This document shows positions 47,343-57,164 of a DNA stretch of 64,000 nt, piece by piece. The notes under the pieces are model-generated. The model was not told where the DNA came from and made no database searches. It worked only from the letters and a program-made list of their open reading frames with translations. Origin of the DNA: NVTR01 sp965237505. Its GTDB lineage: Bacteria; Pseudomonadota; Alphaproteobacteria; Rhodobacterales; Rhodobacteraceae. The position numbers were made by a program, and so were the translations under genes. The DNA lies in contig CBDEFR010000009.1 in assembly GCA_965237505.1 (NCBI GenBank), forward strand, positions 1,116,001 to 1,180,000, read 5' to 3'. Each line of letters starts with the position of its first letter. Positions within the stretch are counted from its first letter, which is position 1.

Positions 47343-48641
47343 TGACCTGCCCCCAATTTGAGGGCCACTTTTAGGTAGACTCTGTTCCTCTTTTGTTTGC
47401 CATTATTCGGCGGCGTGAGCAATGGGCGGTGGCGCGGAGCCTTCAGATAGCTCAAGCGTCGCTGCCCATTGCGGTTTATGGAAAGGCCTGTTTGCGGCAA
47501 ATTCTTCCGGGGTTTGATAGTTCAGCGAAGAGTGGGGCCGGTTTTGATTGTAATCGATCCGCCAGTCCTCGATGATCCTTTCTGCCTCGGCCAGCGAGGT
47601 GAACCAGTTCAAGTTCAGGCATTCTTCGCGAAACCGGCCGTTGAAACTTTCGATGTAGGCGTTCTGGGTCGGCTTGCCCGGGTCGATGAAGTAGAGCTGC
47701 ACGCCGTGATCATCTGCCCAGCCATCAAGCGCGCGGCCTCGTAGTTCAGGCCCATTGTCAACGGTCAGAACATCCGGGTACCCCCGCTCACGAGCCACCC
47801 GTTCCAGCATTTCCACCACGCGGGAGCCGGGGATCGACAGGGCCACATCAATCGCCGGACATTCCCGTGTGCAGTCGTCTTTCAGATTGACGGTGCGGAA
47901 CTTCCTGCCGTTGGCGAGCGCATCCATGGTGAAGTCCAGGCTCCACCGCTGGTTGGCGGCGATCGGGCACCAGGCGCCTTCGCGCACGCCCTTGGGGATT
48001 TTCTTGCGATTGCGGCGGCGCAGGGTCAGGCGCTCCTCTCGGTAAAGTCGCTCCACCACTTTCACGTTCACCTTGAAACCCTCCTGGCCAAGCTTGGCAT
48101 GCAACATGCGATAGCCATAGCGTCGGTGTTTGCCGGAAAGCGTGACCAGCCGTTCCCGTATCCTCGCATGGCGATCCGGCCTTCCTCTGTATTCATTACT
48201 CGATCTGGAAAACCCAATCAGCCCACAGGCCCGCCGAGTTGAAAACTGATAGTCACGGCAAAGAACCATGACTGCTTCCCGGCGGCTTGCAGGCTTCAGA
48301 AGTTTTTTGCCAGAAGCCCTTTCAGGCCAGCATTATCAAGCATGGTTTCGGCCAGCAGCTTCTTCAGCTTGCCGTTCTCCGATTCCAGGTCTTTCAGCCG
48401 CCTGACATCGGAAATCTGAAGGCCGCCATACCTGGCTTTCCATTTGTAAAAGGTGGCATCCGACATACCGTGCTTACGGCACAACTCGGACACTTTCGCA
48501 CCCGCCGCATACTCCTGAATGATCCGAACAATCTGCTCTTCGCTAAACCGTGACTTGCGCATTCTCTGTTCTCCTCGTTCTCGTGAACATTAAGCGAACA
48601 GATCCTCCTTTCAAATGGACCAGTTTTCGGGGAGCAGGTCA
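47343..48641 (-). mobile_element. IS3-family element IS3a, copy 2
   Basis: 1299 bp with the same ends as copy 1. The left flank is IS21-c istA and the right flank is the middle of ISb OrfB, so the flanks were not adjacent before and no target duplication exists. Confidence 0.93.
47403..48562 (-). CDS. IS3a transposase OrfAB, copy 2
   Basis: OrfA is 48296-48562 and OrfB is 47403-48269, identical in layout to copy 1, with the A6 frameshift run at the end of OrfA. The protein sequences are the same as copy 1 as far as can be read. It is intact. Confidence 0.93.
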
Positions 48642-49287
48642 AACCGACCCTTGCCATCCATCGATATTCTGGCCCCAGCCCGTTTCGCACAATCGGTCCA
48701 GGCAAAGGATGTGAACTGGCTGCCTTGATCGGTGTTCACGATCCCGGGCGGCCCGAAGCGGTGGATTGCCTCAGTCAATGCCTCGACGCAGAAGTGGCCT
48801 CCAGTGTGTTCGAGATACGCCAGGCCAGTACCTTACGGGTGTGCCAGTCCATGATGGCTACCAGATAGAGAAACCCACACCGCATCGGCAGGTATGTGAT
48901 GTCTGCGCACCAGACCTGATTTGGACGATCCACCCGCAGCCCCCGCAGCAGGTAGGGGTAAATCTTGTGCCCCTTTGCCATCTTGCTGGTGTTAGGCTTC
49001 TGGTAGATCGGCATCAGGCCCATGAGCCGCATCAGACGACGGATACGTTTCTCGTTCACCAGATGGCCCTCGTTCCTCAGATGCCAGGTCATCTGGCGGA
49101 CACCGTAGAAAGGCGTTTCAAGAAATTGTTCGTCGATCTGCCGCATCAGCCCGAGGTTCAGCGCTGTCTCGCCCTTCGGCGTGTAGTAGAACGACGATCG
49201 CGAGATCGACAGCAGTTGGCATTGTTTACCGACAGACAGACCAGGATGGCCGGGTTCAATCATCCTGCGCCTCACTTTCCGGTCCAC
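48642..49287 (-). pseudogene. ISb OrfB, frameshifted and truncated, copy 2
   Basis: From MDRKVRRRMIEPGHPGLSVG the frame runs to 48775 and shifts at the same place as in copy 1 (LEATSASRH, where LEADFCVEAL is expected). The second part (GPPGIVNTDQGSQFTSFAW) continues to the IS3a junction at 48642. The C-terminal catalytic Glu region is missing. Confidence 0.88.
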
Positions 49288-49415
49288 GGCTTGAGCTTTC
49301 GTTCCAAAAAATCGTTGGCGACGGCCAGCTCCCCGATCTTGGCATGCAGTTCTTTGATCCGCTCTTCGTCGATCTCACGGATCCTCTTGGCACTGCATTC
49401 AAACGTGCCCGTCCA

Positions 49416-50266
49416 GCACAGCTGGACAGATTGTCTGTTTGTGCGCCTGTGGCGCACGGGCCGGACCATGGTCGTTCGTCTCTGACATAGGCCCAGATGC
49501 GGGCTGTCTTGGTCTTTTTGTTTCCTGGGGCTAACATCTTCAGTGGGGTATCATCTGCAAACAGGGATGTGCCACCTTTGGCCCGTTTTGCAATGGCCTC
49601 GGCCAATGGTTCCAGAAGCCCGGTAGATTTGCCCACCCAATCTGCCATAGTCGAGCGATCCGGATCGACACCCTCACGGGCATAAATTTGCGACTGGCGG
49701 TAAAGCGGCAGATGATCTGCAAACTTGCTCACCAGAACATGCGCCAGCAGGCCGGGACCAGGTCGGCCCCGTTCAATCGGGCGCGAGGGCATCGGGGCTT
49801 GCGATATCGCCTCACAGCGACGGCAGGCCATACGCGGTCGGGTGATTTTGTTCACCACAAAGCGGCCCGGGATGTATTCCAGCTCTTCGGTAATATCTTC
49901 GCCCAGCTTTGAGAGATCGCCACCGCACTCAGGGCAATCCTCGCCAACAGACAAAACCTGCTCGATACGTTCCAGATGATCGGGCAGCGGTTTGCGCCTT
50001 GGCTTTTCCTTCAGCTCTATCGGTTCAGCAGGCGCGGTTTCTGCGGCCTTTACCGCCGCCTCTGCAATCTCTTCATTCTCGGCAAACAATTGCAGTTGAT
50101 CCATGCCCTCGGATTTGGATCCAAAACGGTGCCGGTTTGCCCCGTGTAGCTGATGCTGAAGCTTCTCGATCATCAGCGCCTGTGCCTTCACCTCTGACGC
50201 TAAAAGCTCGGTGACACGCCGTAGTTCAACGGGGTCTTCTGGCAGGTTATCAAGGGCGTTCAACAT
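49416..50266 (-). pseudogene. tnpC: IS66 transposase TnpC, internally deleted
   Basis: The N-terminal part is normal: leucine-zipper region (EVKAQALMIEKLQHQLHG), FGSKSEGMDQLQLF, the zinc-binding DCPECGGDLSKLGED with MACRRCEAI, and the start of the catalytic domain with SLFADDTPLKML. Homology ends at about YVRDERPWSG (near 49460). The remaining DDE region is missing and the frame then runs out through the element end into ISb. It cannot catalyse transposition. Confidence 0.88.
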
Positions 50267-50338
50267 GGCTATTCTATACAGAATTGCGCCCTGAATGTGA
50301 ATCCATAAACGCCTATATTACTTGATATTTACGCCTGA

Positions 50339-50686
50339 TTACCCTGCTTTCAAAGGCCGCCATGGCCGCTGTGGAATGCGCCAGTCAATGCCCTCCAGCA
50401 GCATCGCCAGTTGCGCCGACGTCAGGCAGACCTTGCCGTCTTTAGCGGCAGGCCAAACAAACCGGCTCCGTTCAAGACGCTTGGAAAACAGGCAGGCTCC
50501 TTGGCTGTCCCACCAGATAATTTTGAGCAAATCACCACGCCGCCCCCGAAACACAAATAGATGGCCGGAAAACGGATCCTCTGCCAAAACCTGCTCGGCC
50601 TGTGCCGCCAGAGTATTGAAACCCCGCCGCATGTCTGTCACGCCCGCCGCCAGCCAGACCCGTGTGTTGCTTGGCACGGGGATCAC
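50339..50686 (-). CDS. tnpB: IS66 accessory protein TnpB
   Basis: 115 residues: the typical start MIPVPSNTRVWLAAGVTDMR, RGFNTLAAQAEQVLAEDPFS, GHLFVFRGRRGDLLKIIWWD and GACLFSKRLERSRFVWP. This is the conserved IS66 Orf2 family, needed for transposition but of unknown biochemistry. It overlaps tnpA by 4 bp and looks complete. Confidence 0.95.
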   Translation of the reverse strand: MIPVPSNTRVWLAAGVTDMRRGFNTLAAQAEQVLAEDPFSGHLFVFRGRRGDLLKIIWWDSQGACLFSKRLERSRFVWPAAKDGKVCLTSAQLAMLLEGIDWRIPQRPWRPLKAG

Positions 50687-51045
50687 GAAGAAAGCCCTTT
50701 CAACAAACGTGCCAACATATCCGCATCAAAACCGCCCTCGGCTATAATCCGGTGACCGTTGGATAGCTCGATCTCAATTCGGCCTGACGGAGTGCTGGTC
50801 ACGGCTAGATCAACGCTGGCTGACGCTTCAATCCCGACTGGCAAAAATACAGGGCCGTCAGCTTCCGGCACAACATCCACGGCGGGAGCATACCGATCAT
50901 CCTTCAGCCATTTGAATATCAGATTGGCATTCATCGCATACCGACGTGCAACCTGCGCAACCGAAACACCAGCCGCCGTCGTCTGAAAACAGATTGAACG
51001 CTTCTCATCATCCGGCCAACGCCGCTTCTTCCGCTTCACAGCCAT
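50683..51045 (-). CDS. tnpA: IS66 accessory protein TnpA
   Basis: 120 residues, with a transposase-8-like helix-turn-helix (GVSVAQVARRYAMNANLIFK) followed by a short C-terminal region (IEIELSNGHRIIAEGGFDAD). It is the first gene of the IS66 operon, 85 bp inside the right end, and intact. It probably binds the element ends. Confidence 0.93.
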   Translation of the reverse strand: MAVKRKKRRWPDDEKRSICFQTTAAGVSVAQVARRYAMNANLIFKWLKDDRYAPAVDVVPEADGPVFLPVGIEASASVDLAVTSTPSGRIEIELSNGHRIIAEGGFDADMLARLLKGLSS

Positions 51046-51664
51046 AGAGTGCCCCTAAGTGTCCACTATCAATGGTGGACACTAACCCATCAAAATCTGC
51101 GCCGTTAGGCGGGGCACACCGGACGCTTACATTCAAACACACCCGATGCGCCTTCAAGCAAGGCCCGTTTCCATTGTTGGATCATTGTCGGGTGAACGCC
51201 AAAGCGGCTCGCCAATTCCGATACCGTTTCCTCGCCCTTCAAGGCTTCCAGTGCGACCTTGGCCTTAAATTCTGGATGATGTTGCTTTCGTTTCGACATT
51301 TCTGATCTCCTTTGTGTTGAAGATCAGCAAACAACAAATCGTAGCTTACGTCAGTGTCCGAATTTCGGGGGGTAGCTCAAACATCGTCGAGGGAGAAGCT
51401 CTCGATTAGCCGCAGCACCTGGACGTATTCCCGCTTCCCGGCTTTGCCCATCCGCGCTTCAAGTAGGCGGCGGAGATCGCCGAACACCGGCGGCAACAGC
51501 CAGCCGGCCAAGGGAGCCGCCTGATCCAGCGCGTTGGTCTTTTGCTCCAGCAAGGACAGATAGTGCAGCGGATCGAAGACGAAGTCCTCTTGCTCGTATG
51601 AACGCGGGTGCCTGGCAATCACCTCTGCGGCGCAACTGATGACCACCTCGTGGACATAGCCGCG

Positions 51665-52963
51665 TGACCTGCTCCCCGAAAACTGGTCCATTTGAAAGGA
51701 GGATCTGTTCGCTTAATGTTCACGAGAACGAGGAGAACAGAGAATGCGCAAGTCACGGTTTAGCGAAGAGCAGATTGTTCGGATCATTCAGGAGTATGCG
51801 GCGGGTGCGAAAGTGTCCGAGTTGTGCCGTAAGCACGGTATGTCGGATGCCACCTTTTACAAATGGAAAGCCAGGTATGGCGGCCTTCAGATTTCCGATG
51901 TCAGGCGGCTGAAAGACCTGGAATCGGAGAACGGCAAGCTGAAGAAGCTGCTGGCCGAAACCATGCTTGATAATGCTGGCCTGAAAGGGCTTCTGGCAAA
52001 AAACTTCTGAAGCCTGCAAGCCGCCGGGAAGCAGTCATGGTTCTTTGCCGTGACTATCAGTTTTCAACTCGGCGGGCCTGTGGGCTGATTGGGTTTTCCA
52101 GATCGAGTAATGAATACAGAGGAAGGCCGGATCGCCATGCGAGGATACGGGAACGGCTGGTCACGCTTTCCGGCAAACACCGACGCTATGGCTATCGCAT
52201 GTTGCATGCCAAGCTTGGCCAGGAGGGTTTCAAGGTGAACGTGAAAGTGGTGGAGCGACTTTACCGAGAGGAGCGCCTGACCCTGCGCCGCCGCAATCGC
52301 AAGAAAATCCCCAAGGGCGTGCGCGAAGGCGCCTGGTGCCCGATCGCCGCCAACCAGCGGTGGAGCCTGGACTTCACCATGGATGCGCTCGCCAACGGCA
52401 GGAAGTTCCGCACCGTCAATCTGAAAGACGACTGCACACGGGAATGTCCGGCGATTGATGTGGCCCTGTCGATCCCCGGCTCCCGCGTGGTGGAAATGCT
52501 GGAACGGGTGGCTCGTGAGCGGGGGTACCCGGATGTTCTGACCGTTGACAATGGGCCTGAACTACGAGGCCGCGCGCTTGATGGCTGGGCAGATGATCAC
52601 GGCGTGCAGCTCTACTTCATCGACCCGGGCAAGCCGACCCAGAACGCCTACATCGAAAGTTTCAACGGCCGGTTTCGCGAAGAATGCCTGAACTTGAACT
52701 GGTTCACCTCGCTGGCCGAGGCAGAAAGGATCATCGAGGACTGGCGGATCGATTACAATCAAAACCGGCCCCACTCTTCGCTGAACTATCAAACGCCGGA
52801 AGAATTTGCCGCAAACAGGCCTTTCCATAAACCGCAATGGGCAGCGACGCTTGAGCTATCTGAAGGCTCCGCGCCACCGCCCATTGCTCACGCCGCCGAA
52901 TAATGGCAAACAAAAGAGGAACAGAGTCTACCTAAAAGTGGCCCTCAAATTGGGGGCAGGTCA
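51665..52963 (+). mobile_element. IS3-family element IS3a, copy 3
   Basis: 1299 bp, opposite in orientation to copies 1 and 2. Both flanks are istA of the same IS21-a, but compared with the other istA copy about 10 bp (GACCAGCACC) are missing and ACG is present at the right junction, so no clean 3-4 bp duplication is seen. Confidence 0.93.
51744..52903 (+). CDS. IS3a transposase OrfAB, copy 3
   Basis: OrfA is 51744-52010 and OrfB is 52037-52903, joined by -1 frameshifting at the A6 run near 51998. The DDE motifs are as in copy 1. At most a silent or single-base difference from the other copies is visible (near 52812). It is intact and potentially active. Confidence 0.93.
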
Positions 52964-54089
52964 ACGTCGCAATGGCCGAACCGTGTGGGGACGGAGTAAT
53001 CGGTGCCGCGATAGCGCACCAGCGATAGCGAACTGACCCGCCCCGGGCGCTTGTCGCAGGCGTCGTAGGCGATTGCGGGAAGGCGCTGAAGAACCGCACG
53101 ATCCCGTTCCAGGCGTTCGCCGACCGTCTGGTCGTGGCCACGCAGTTGTTCCGCCCATCGCTTGGCGCAGCAGGCTTCAAGATGCGTGTTGAGATCATCG
53201 AAGTTCCGGAACCTTGGCATCGGCACCAGGAAGTTCCGGCGGCAATAGCCGACGATCCCCTCGACCTTGCTCTTGTCGTTCCCCTTGCCGGGGCGGCCAA
53301 AGCGGTCCTCGAACAGGTAATGGGATCGTAACTCGCTGAACACACGTGTCCGCTGACGCTTGCCGTCACCGAGGATGCGGGCCACCGCAATCCTGGTGTT
53401 GTCATAAAGGATCGAGCGCGGCACACCGCCGAAGAAGGAGAACCCCGAGACATGGCCGTCACAGAAGGCCTCCGTGGTCTCCCCCGGATAGGCCTTCACA
53501 AAGCAGGCGTCCGAGTGGGGTAGGCTCATCGCCAGGAAGTGGATCTTGCGTTCCACGCCGCCGATGACGGCCAGGGCCTCGCCAAAATCAACCTGGGCGT
53601 GGCCGGGAGGATGCGTCAGCGGAACAAACATCTCCCGCCGGCGCTGTCGGACACCGCAGATCTAGTCCTTCACAATGGTGATCTTGCCCGTAAAGCCGTA
53701 CTCATCACGCCGCCGCTCGAATATCCGCTTCGATGTGTGACGGTGCGTCTTCGGACGATCCTTATCCTCTTCCAGAATACGGTCGATAATACCGATGAAC
53801 GGATCGAGCTTCGGGCGGACCGGAGGCCGCGTCCGGACATAACCCGGTGGCACCGAATAGCTCAACATCTTCCTGACCGTGCGCGGGTCGATCCCAAAAC
53901 AACGAGCCGCTTCGCGTTGGCTCAGACCCTCAATCATTACCGCGTGGCGAACCCGCCCATACAGTTCCACTCGCTTCATCCCCCACCCTTCGCTCCAAAA
54001 TGCAAAGGGCTATCGCTGACGGAATTTTGCTCCGGCGCAACCAGACTCTCCGGCCGCTTCAGTGAGGGATTATTGCTCCGGCGTTCTCA

Positions 54090-54296
54090 GCCCGCCGTCC
54101 CACGGGATCACGATGATGTTCTCAGGGGCCTTCCTGCCGAGTGCCTCGGTCAGCAGGGAATCGTGACGGCGAAACTCGCCTTGCGTGTAAACTGCCCTCC
54201 CCGAGCGGGATTACGAGTATCCCAGCCTAGATCGGCCAGAACTTTCTCGATATAGAAATACGCCCTGAACTCACTGTCTGTCGCCATCCGGGGCAT
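54090..54296 (-). pseudogene. N-6 DNA methylase-like protein, N-terminal fragment
   Basis: Starting at the ATG at 54296 (or 54287), the frame reads MATDSEFRAYFYIEKVLADL and GWDTRNPARGGQ. After a one-base deletion near 54190 the natural continuation is YTQGEFRRHDSLLTEALGRK and PENIIVIPWDGG, ending at the IS21-a end. This resembles the start of large N6-adenine methyltransferases of restriction or phage-exclusion systems. The SAM-binding and catalytic parts are missing. It lies about 100 bp from 5S rRNA on the same strand. Confidence 0.65.
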
Positions 54297-54395
54297 TAGA
54301 GAGGAATCCAGGAGTGATTTTTACTTGTCGTTAAGGGATAATCACGTAGTTGAAAACCGACATCGTCAGAGAGACACATCCCGGTTTCTTACTAG

Positions 54396-54510
54396 GTTTG
54401 GCAGTGACCTACTCTCCCACGCCTTAAGACGCAGTACCATCGGCGCAGCAGTGCTTAACTGCCGAGTTCGGGATGGGATCGGGTGTTTCACTTGCGCTAT
54501 GACCACCAAA
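54396..54510 (-). rRNA. rrf: 5S rRNA
   Basis: About 115 nt on the minus strand, with the conserved CCGAACTCGGCAGTTAAGC core and complementary ends (GTTTGGTGGTC and GCAGTGACC-like). It is the last rRNA of the operon. No strong terminator is visible between it and the methylase fragment. Confidence 0.95.
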
Positions 54511-54777
54511 CCGAGAAAGAAGCCTGGGGTGTGAAGGTGGGCAGATTGCCCACCCTACACGTTCAACGGCGGGCTGAAGTCCGCCCTACATCAGTTCGCG
54601 TGTCGCGCGCCCCGGGCTTGATCCGGGGTCTCGATTTGGCCAAGAGGTCCCGGCGCGGGGGCCGGGACGTCGAGGCGGTAATCCAAGTCGTTGTAAACAT
54701 TGGTGTAGTGTATGCTTTTGAACCGATTAACTTCCACTCGCGCCCCTGCGGGGCGACAGCCTGGCCGTCACTGGATC
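54511..54777. repeat. 23S-5S spacer with three palindromic repeats
   Basis: The spacer holds GGTGGGCAGATTGCCCACC (54536-54554), GGCGGGCTGAAGTCCGCC (54568-54585) and CCCCGGGCTTGATCCGGGG (54610-54628), each a perfect or near-perfect hairpin. The last is a variant of the palindrome found elsewhere in this operon. No gene is seen. Confidence 0.8.
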
Positions 54778-55203
54778 AAATCAAGCCTATCGGACAATTA
54801 GTACCGGTCAACTGAACGCATTGCTGCGCGTACATCTCCGGCCTATCGACGAGGTGGTCTACCTCGGTCCTTAAGGGATACCTTGTTTTGAGGGGGGCTT
54901 CCCGCTTAGATGCCTTCAGCGGTTATCCTTTCCGATCATAGCTACCCAGCACTGCCATTGGCATGACAACTGGTCCACCAGTGGATCGTTCACCCCGGTC
55001 CTCTCGTACTAGGGGCAACTCCTCGCAAGTATCCTACACCCACGGCAGATAGGGACCGAACTGTCTCACGACGTTCTAAACCCAGCTCACGTACCTCTTT
55101 AAACGGCGAACAGCCGTACCCTTGGGACCTGCTCCAGCCCCAGGATGAGATGAGCCGACATCGAGGTGCCAAACGGTGCCGTCGATATGGACTCTTGGGC
55201 ACC

Positions 55204-55257
<54 letters not shown>

Positions 55258-55399
55258 TCGGGACCACCGGATCACTATGGCCGTCTTTCGACTCTGCTCG
55301 ACTTGTCAGTCTCGCAGTCAGGCTGGCTTCTGCCATTGCACTCAACGAGCGATTTCCGACCGCTCTGAGCCAACCTTCGCGCGCCTCCGTTACTGTTTG

Positions 55400-55430
<31 letters not shown>

Positions 55431-55685
55431 ACACAGGGTCCCGGATCCGGATAACGGACCGCGGTTAGACATCAAGCAGAATGAGGGTGGTATCTCACGG
55501 GTGGCTCCACGCAAACTGGCGTCTGCGTTTCAAAGCCCACCACCTATCCTGCACAAATTGTGCCTGATGCCAGTGTGAAGCTGTAGTAAAGGTGCACGGG
55601 GTCTTTCCGTCTAACCGCGGGAAGCCGGCATCTTGACCGGCATTTCAATTTCGCTGAGTCGATGTTGGAGACAGCGGGGAAGTCG

Positions 55686-55767
<82 letters not shown>

Positions 55768-56407
55768 TGGGGCTTCAATTCGGAGCTTGCACCCCTCCTT
55801 TTAACCTTCCAGCACCGGGCAGGCGTCAGACCCTATACGTCGTCTTGCGACTTCGCAGAGCCCTGTGTTTTTAGTAAACAGTCGCCACCCCCTGGTTTGT
55901 GCCCCCAGTCAATACTTGCGTAGAAACTGGGCCTCCTTCTCGCGAACTTACGGAGGTAATTTGCCGAGTTCCTTCAACATCGTTCTCTCAAGCGCCTTGG
56001 TATTCTCTACCGGTCCACCTGTGTCGGTTTAGGGTACGATCTTATGGAAGAGCTATTTCCAGGAACCTCTGAGCAGCCCATTCAATCCGATAAGGATGAA
56101 CTACCTTCAAGATCCGTCACTACTTCCTGGCCCGGGAATATTAACCCGGTTCCCATCGACTACGTCTTTCGGCCTCGCCTTAGGGGTCGGCTTACCCTGC
56201 TCAGATTAGCTTTAAGCAGGAACCCTTGGACTTTCGGCGACAGGGTCTCTCACCCTGTTTATCGCTACTCATGTCATCATTCTCACTAGTGATCACTCCA
56301 CCGGATCGCTCACGCGCCGGCTTCACAGTAAACTCCGAGCCTCCGCAATACCGCGAGCGGCATTGAAAAGGCGTGAAGTTATATCACACTACGCTCTGCT
56401 ACCATGC

Positions 56408-56540
56408 AGGGATCAGATATCAGGGATCAGACGCAGGCATCAGGTATCAGTAGTCAGGTATCAGAAGTATTTCTCTACTCTGATCCCTGATGCCTGATAA
56501 CTGACAACTGTCATCCCGATCACTGATAACTGATCCCTAC
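56408..56540 (-). repeat. Heptamer-repeat hairpin in 23S helix 45
   Basis: One arm is built of imperfect heptamers ending in ATCAG (GGGATCAG, ATATCAG, GGATCAG, GTATCAG, TAGTCAG, GTATCAG). The other arm is the complementary CTGAT series. Together they fold into a long hairpin. The flanks (CATGCAGGG and CCCTACATC) are the helix 45 stem. The same repeat type occurs in the tRNA spacer at 58861-58920. Confidence 0.85.
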
Positions 56541-57164
56541 ATCCTAAGCTTCGGCTCGTGGCTTGAGCCCCGGTACATCTTCGCCGCAAGACAACTTATC
56601 TAGACCAGTGAGCTGTTACGCTATCTTTAAAAGATGGCTGCTTCTAAGCCAACTTCCTGGTTGTTTTGGTCGTCTCACCGGCTTTCCCACTTAGCCACGA
56701 ATTAGGGGCCTTAGCTGTAGGTCAGGGTTGTTTCCCTTTCGACTACGGACGTTAGCACCCGCAGTCTGTCTGCCATCTAGTACTCCTCGGTATTCGGAGT
56801 TTGGTTAGGATCAGTAAGCCTGTGGGGCCCCGTTACCCATCCAGTGCTCTACCCCCGAGGGTATGCGGATGACGCTCTACCTAAATAGATTTCGCAGAGA
56901 ACCAGCTATCTCCGAGTTTGATTGGCCTTTCACCCCTAGGCACACCTCATCCCGTGACTTTTCAACGTCAGTGGGTTCGGTCCTCCAGTGCATGTTACTG
57001 CACCTTCAACCTGGACATGCCTAGATCACTCGGTTTCGGGTCTGATCCCACGAACTCATTCGCCCTATTAAGACTCGCTTTCGCTGCGCCTACACCTATC
57101 GGCTTAAGCTTGCTCGGAAGACCAAGTCGATGACCCATTATACAAAAGGTACGCCGTCACAAAA

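Larger units (their letters stand above)
49405..51130 (-). mobile_element. IS66-family element with internal deletion
   Basis: The ends are GTAAGCGTCCGGTGTGCC (minus strand from 51130) and GTGCCCGTCCAGCACAG (plus strand from 49405). The 8-bp ATTCAAAC is duplicated at 49397-49404 and 51131-51138. At 1726 bp it is several hundred bp shorter than typical IS66 elements, the shortage being in tnpC. Confidence 0.88.
49272..51299 (-). pseudogene. ISb OrfA split by the IS66 derivative, copy 2
   Basis: The N-terminal part (51131-51299, MSKRKQHHPEFKAKVALEAL to GASGVFE) and the C-terminal part (49272-49404, FECSAKRIREIDEERIKELH) flank the insertion. Removing it with one 8-bp ATTCAAAC restores GVFECSAKRIRE exactly as in copy 1. 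Confidence 0.92.
48642..51379 (-). mobile_element. ISb, copy 2, split by an IS66 derivative and 3' truncated
   Basis: The intact end TGAGCTACCCCCCGAAATTC lies at 51379 (minus strand). The other end is lost at 48641/48642 to IS3a. The IS66 derivative lies inside OrfA. The flank beyond 51379 is IS21-a istA at a site different from that of copy 1, so this was an independent insertion. Confidence 0.88.
51380..53979 (-). pseudogene. istA: IS21-a IstA, interrupted and with premature stop
   Basis: The start is MKRVELYGRVRHAVMIEGLS at 53979, with helix-turn-helix REAARCFGIDPRTVRKML. An in-frame TAG near 53662 (after KITIVKD) precedes FVPLTHPPGHAQVDFGEALA, where the same frame continues, so one nonsense change is present. 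IS3a copy 3 then interrupts at 52963/51665, with about 10 bp of istA missing at the junction, and the 3' end is cut by ISb. Confidence 0.9.
51380..54089 (-). mobile_element. IS21-a, copy 3 (istA part with complete istA-side end)
   Basis: It ends at 54089 with TGAGAACGCCGGAGCAATAA read inward, and two further CGGAGCAAAATTCCGTC-like subterminal repeats near 54025-54040. The istB side is replaced by ISb at 51379. IS3a copy 3 is inserted in istA. Confidence 0.88.

Noticed and set aside
56408..56540. Heptamer repeats considered as a CRISPR array
   Set aside because: Units are 7 nt with no spacers and form one self-complementary hairpin; no cas genes are present.
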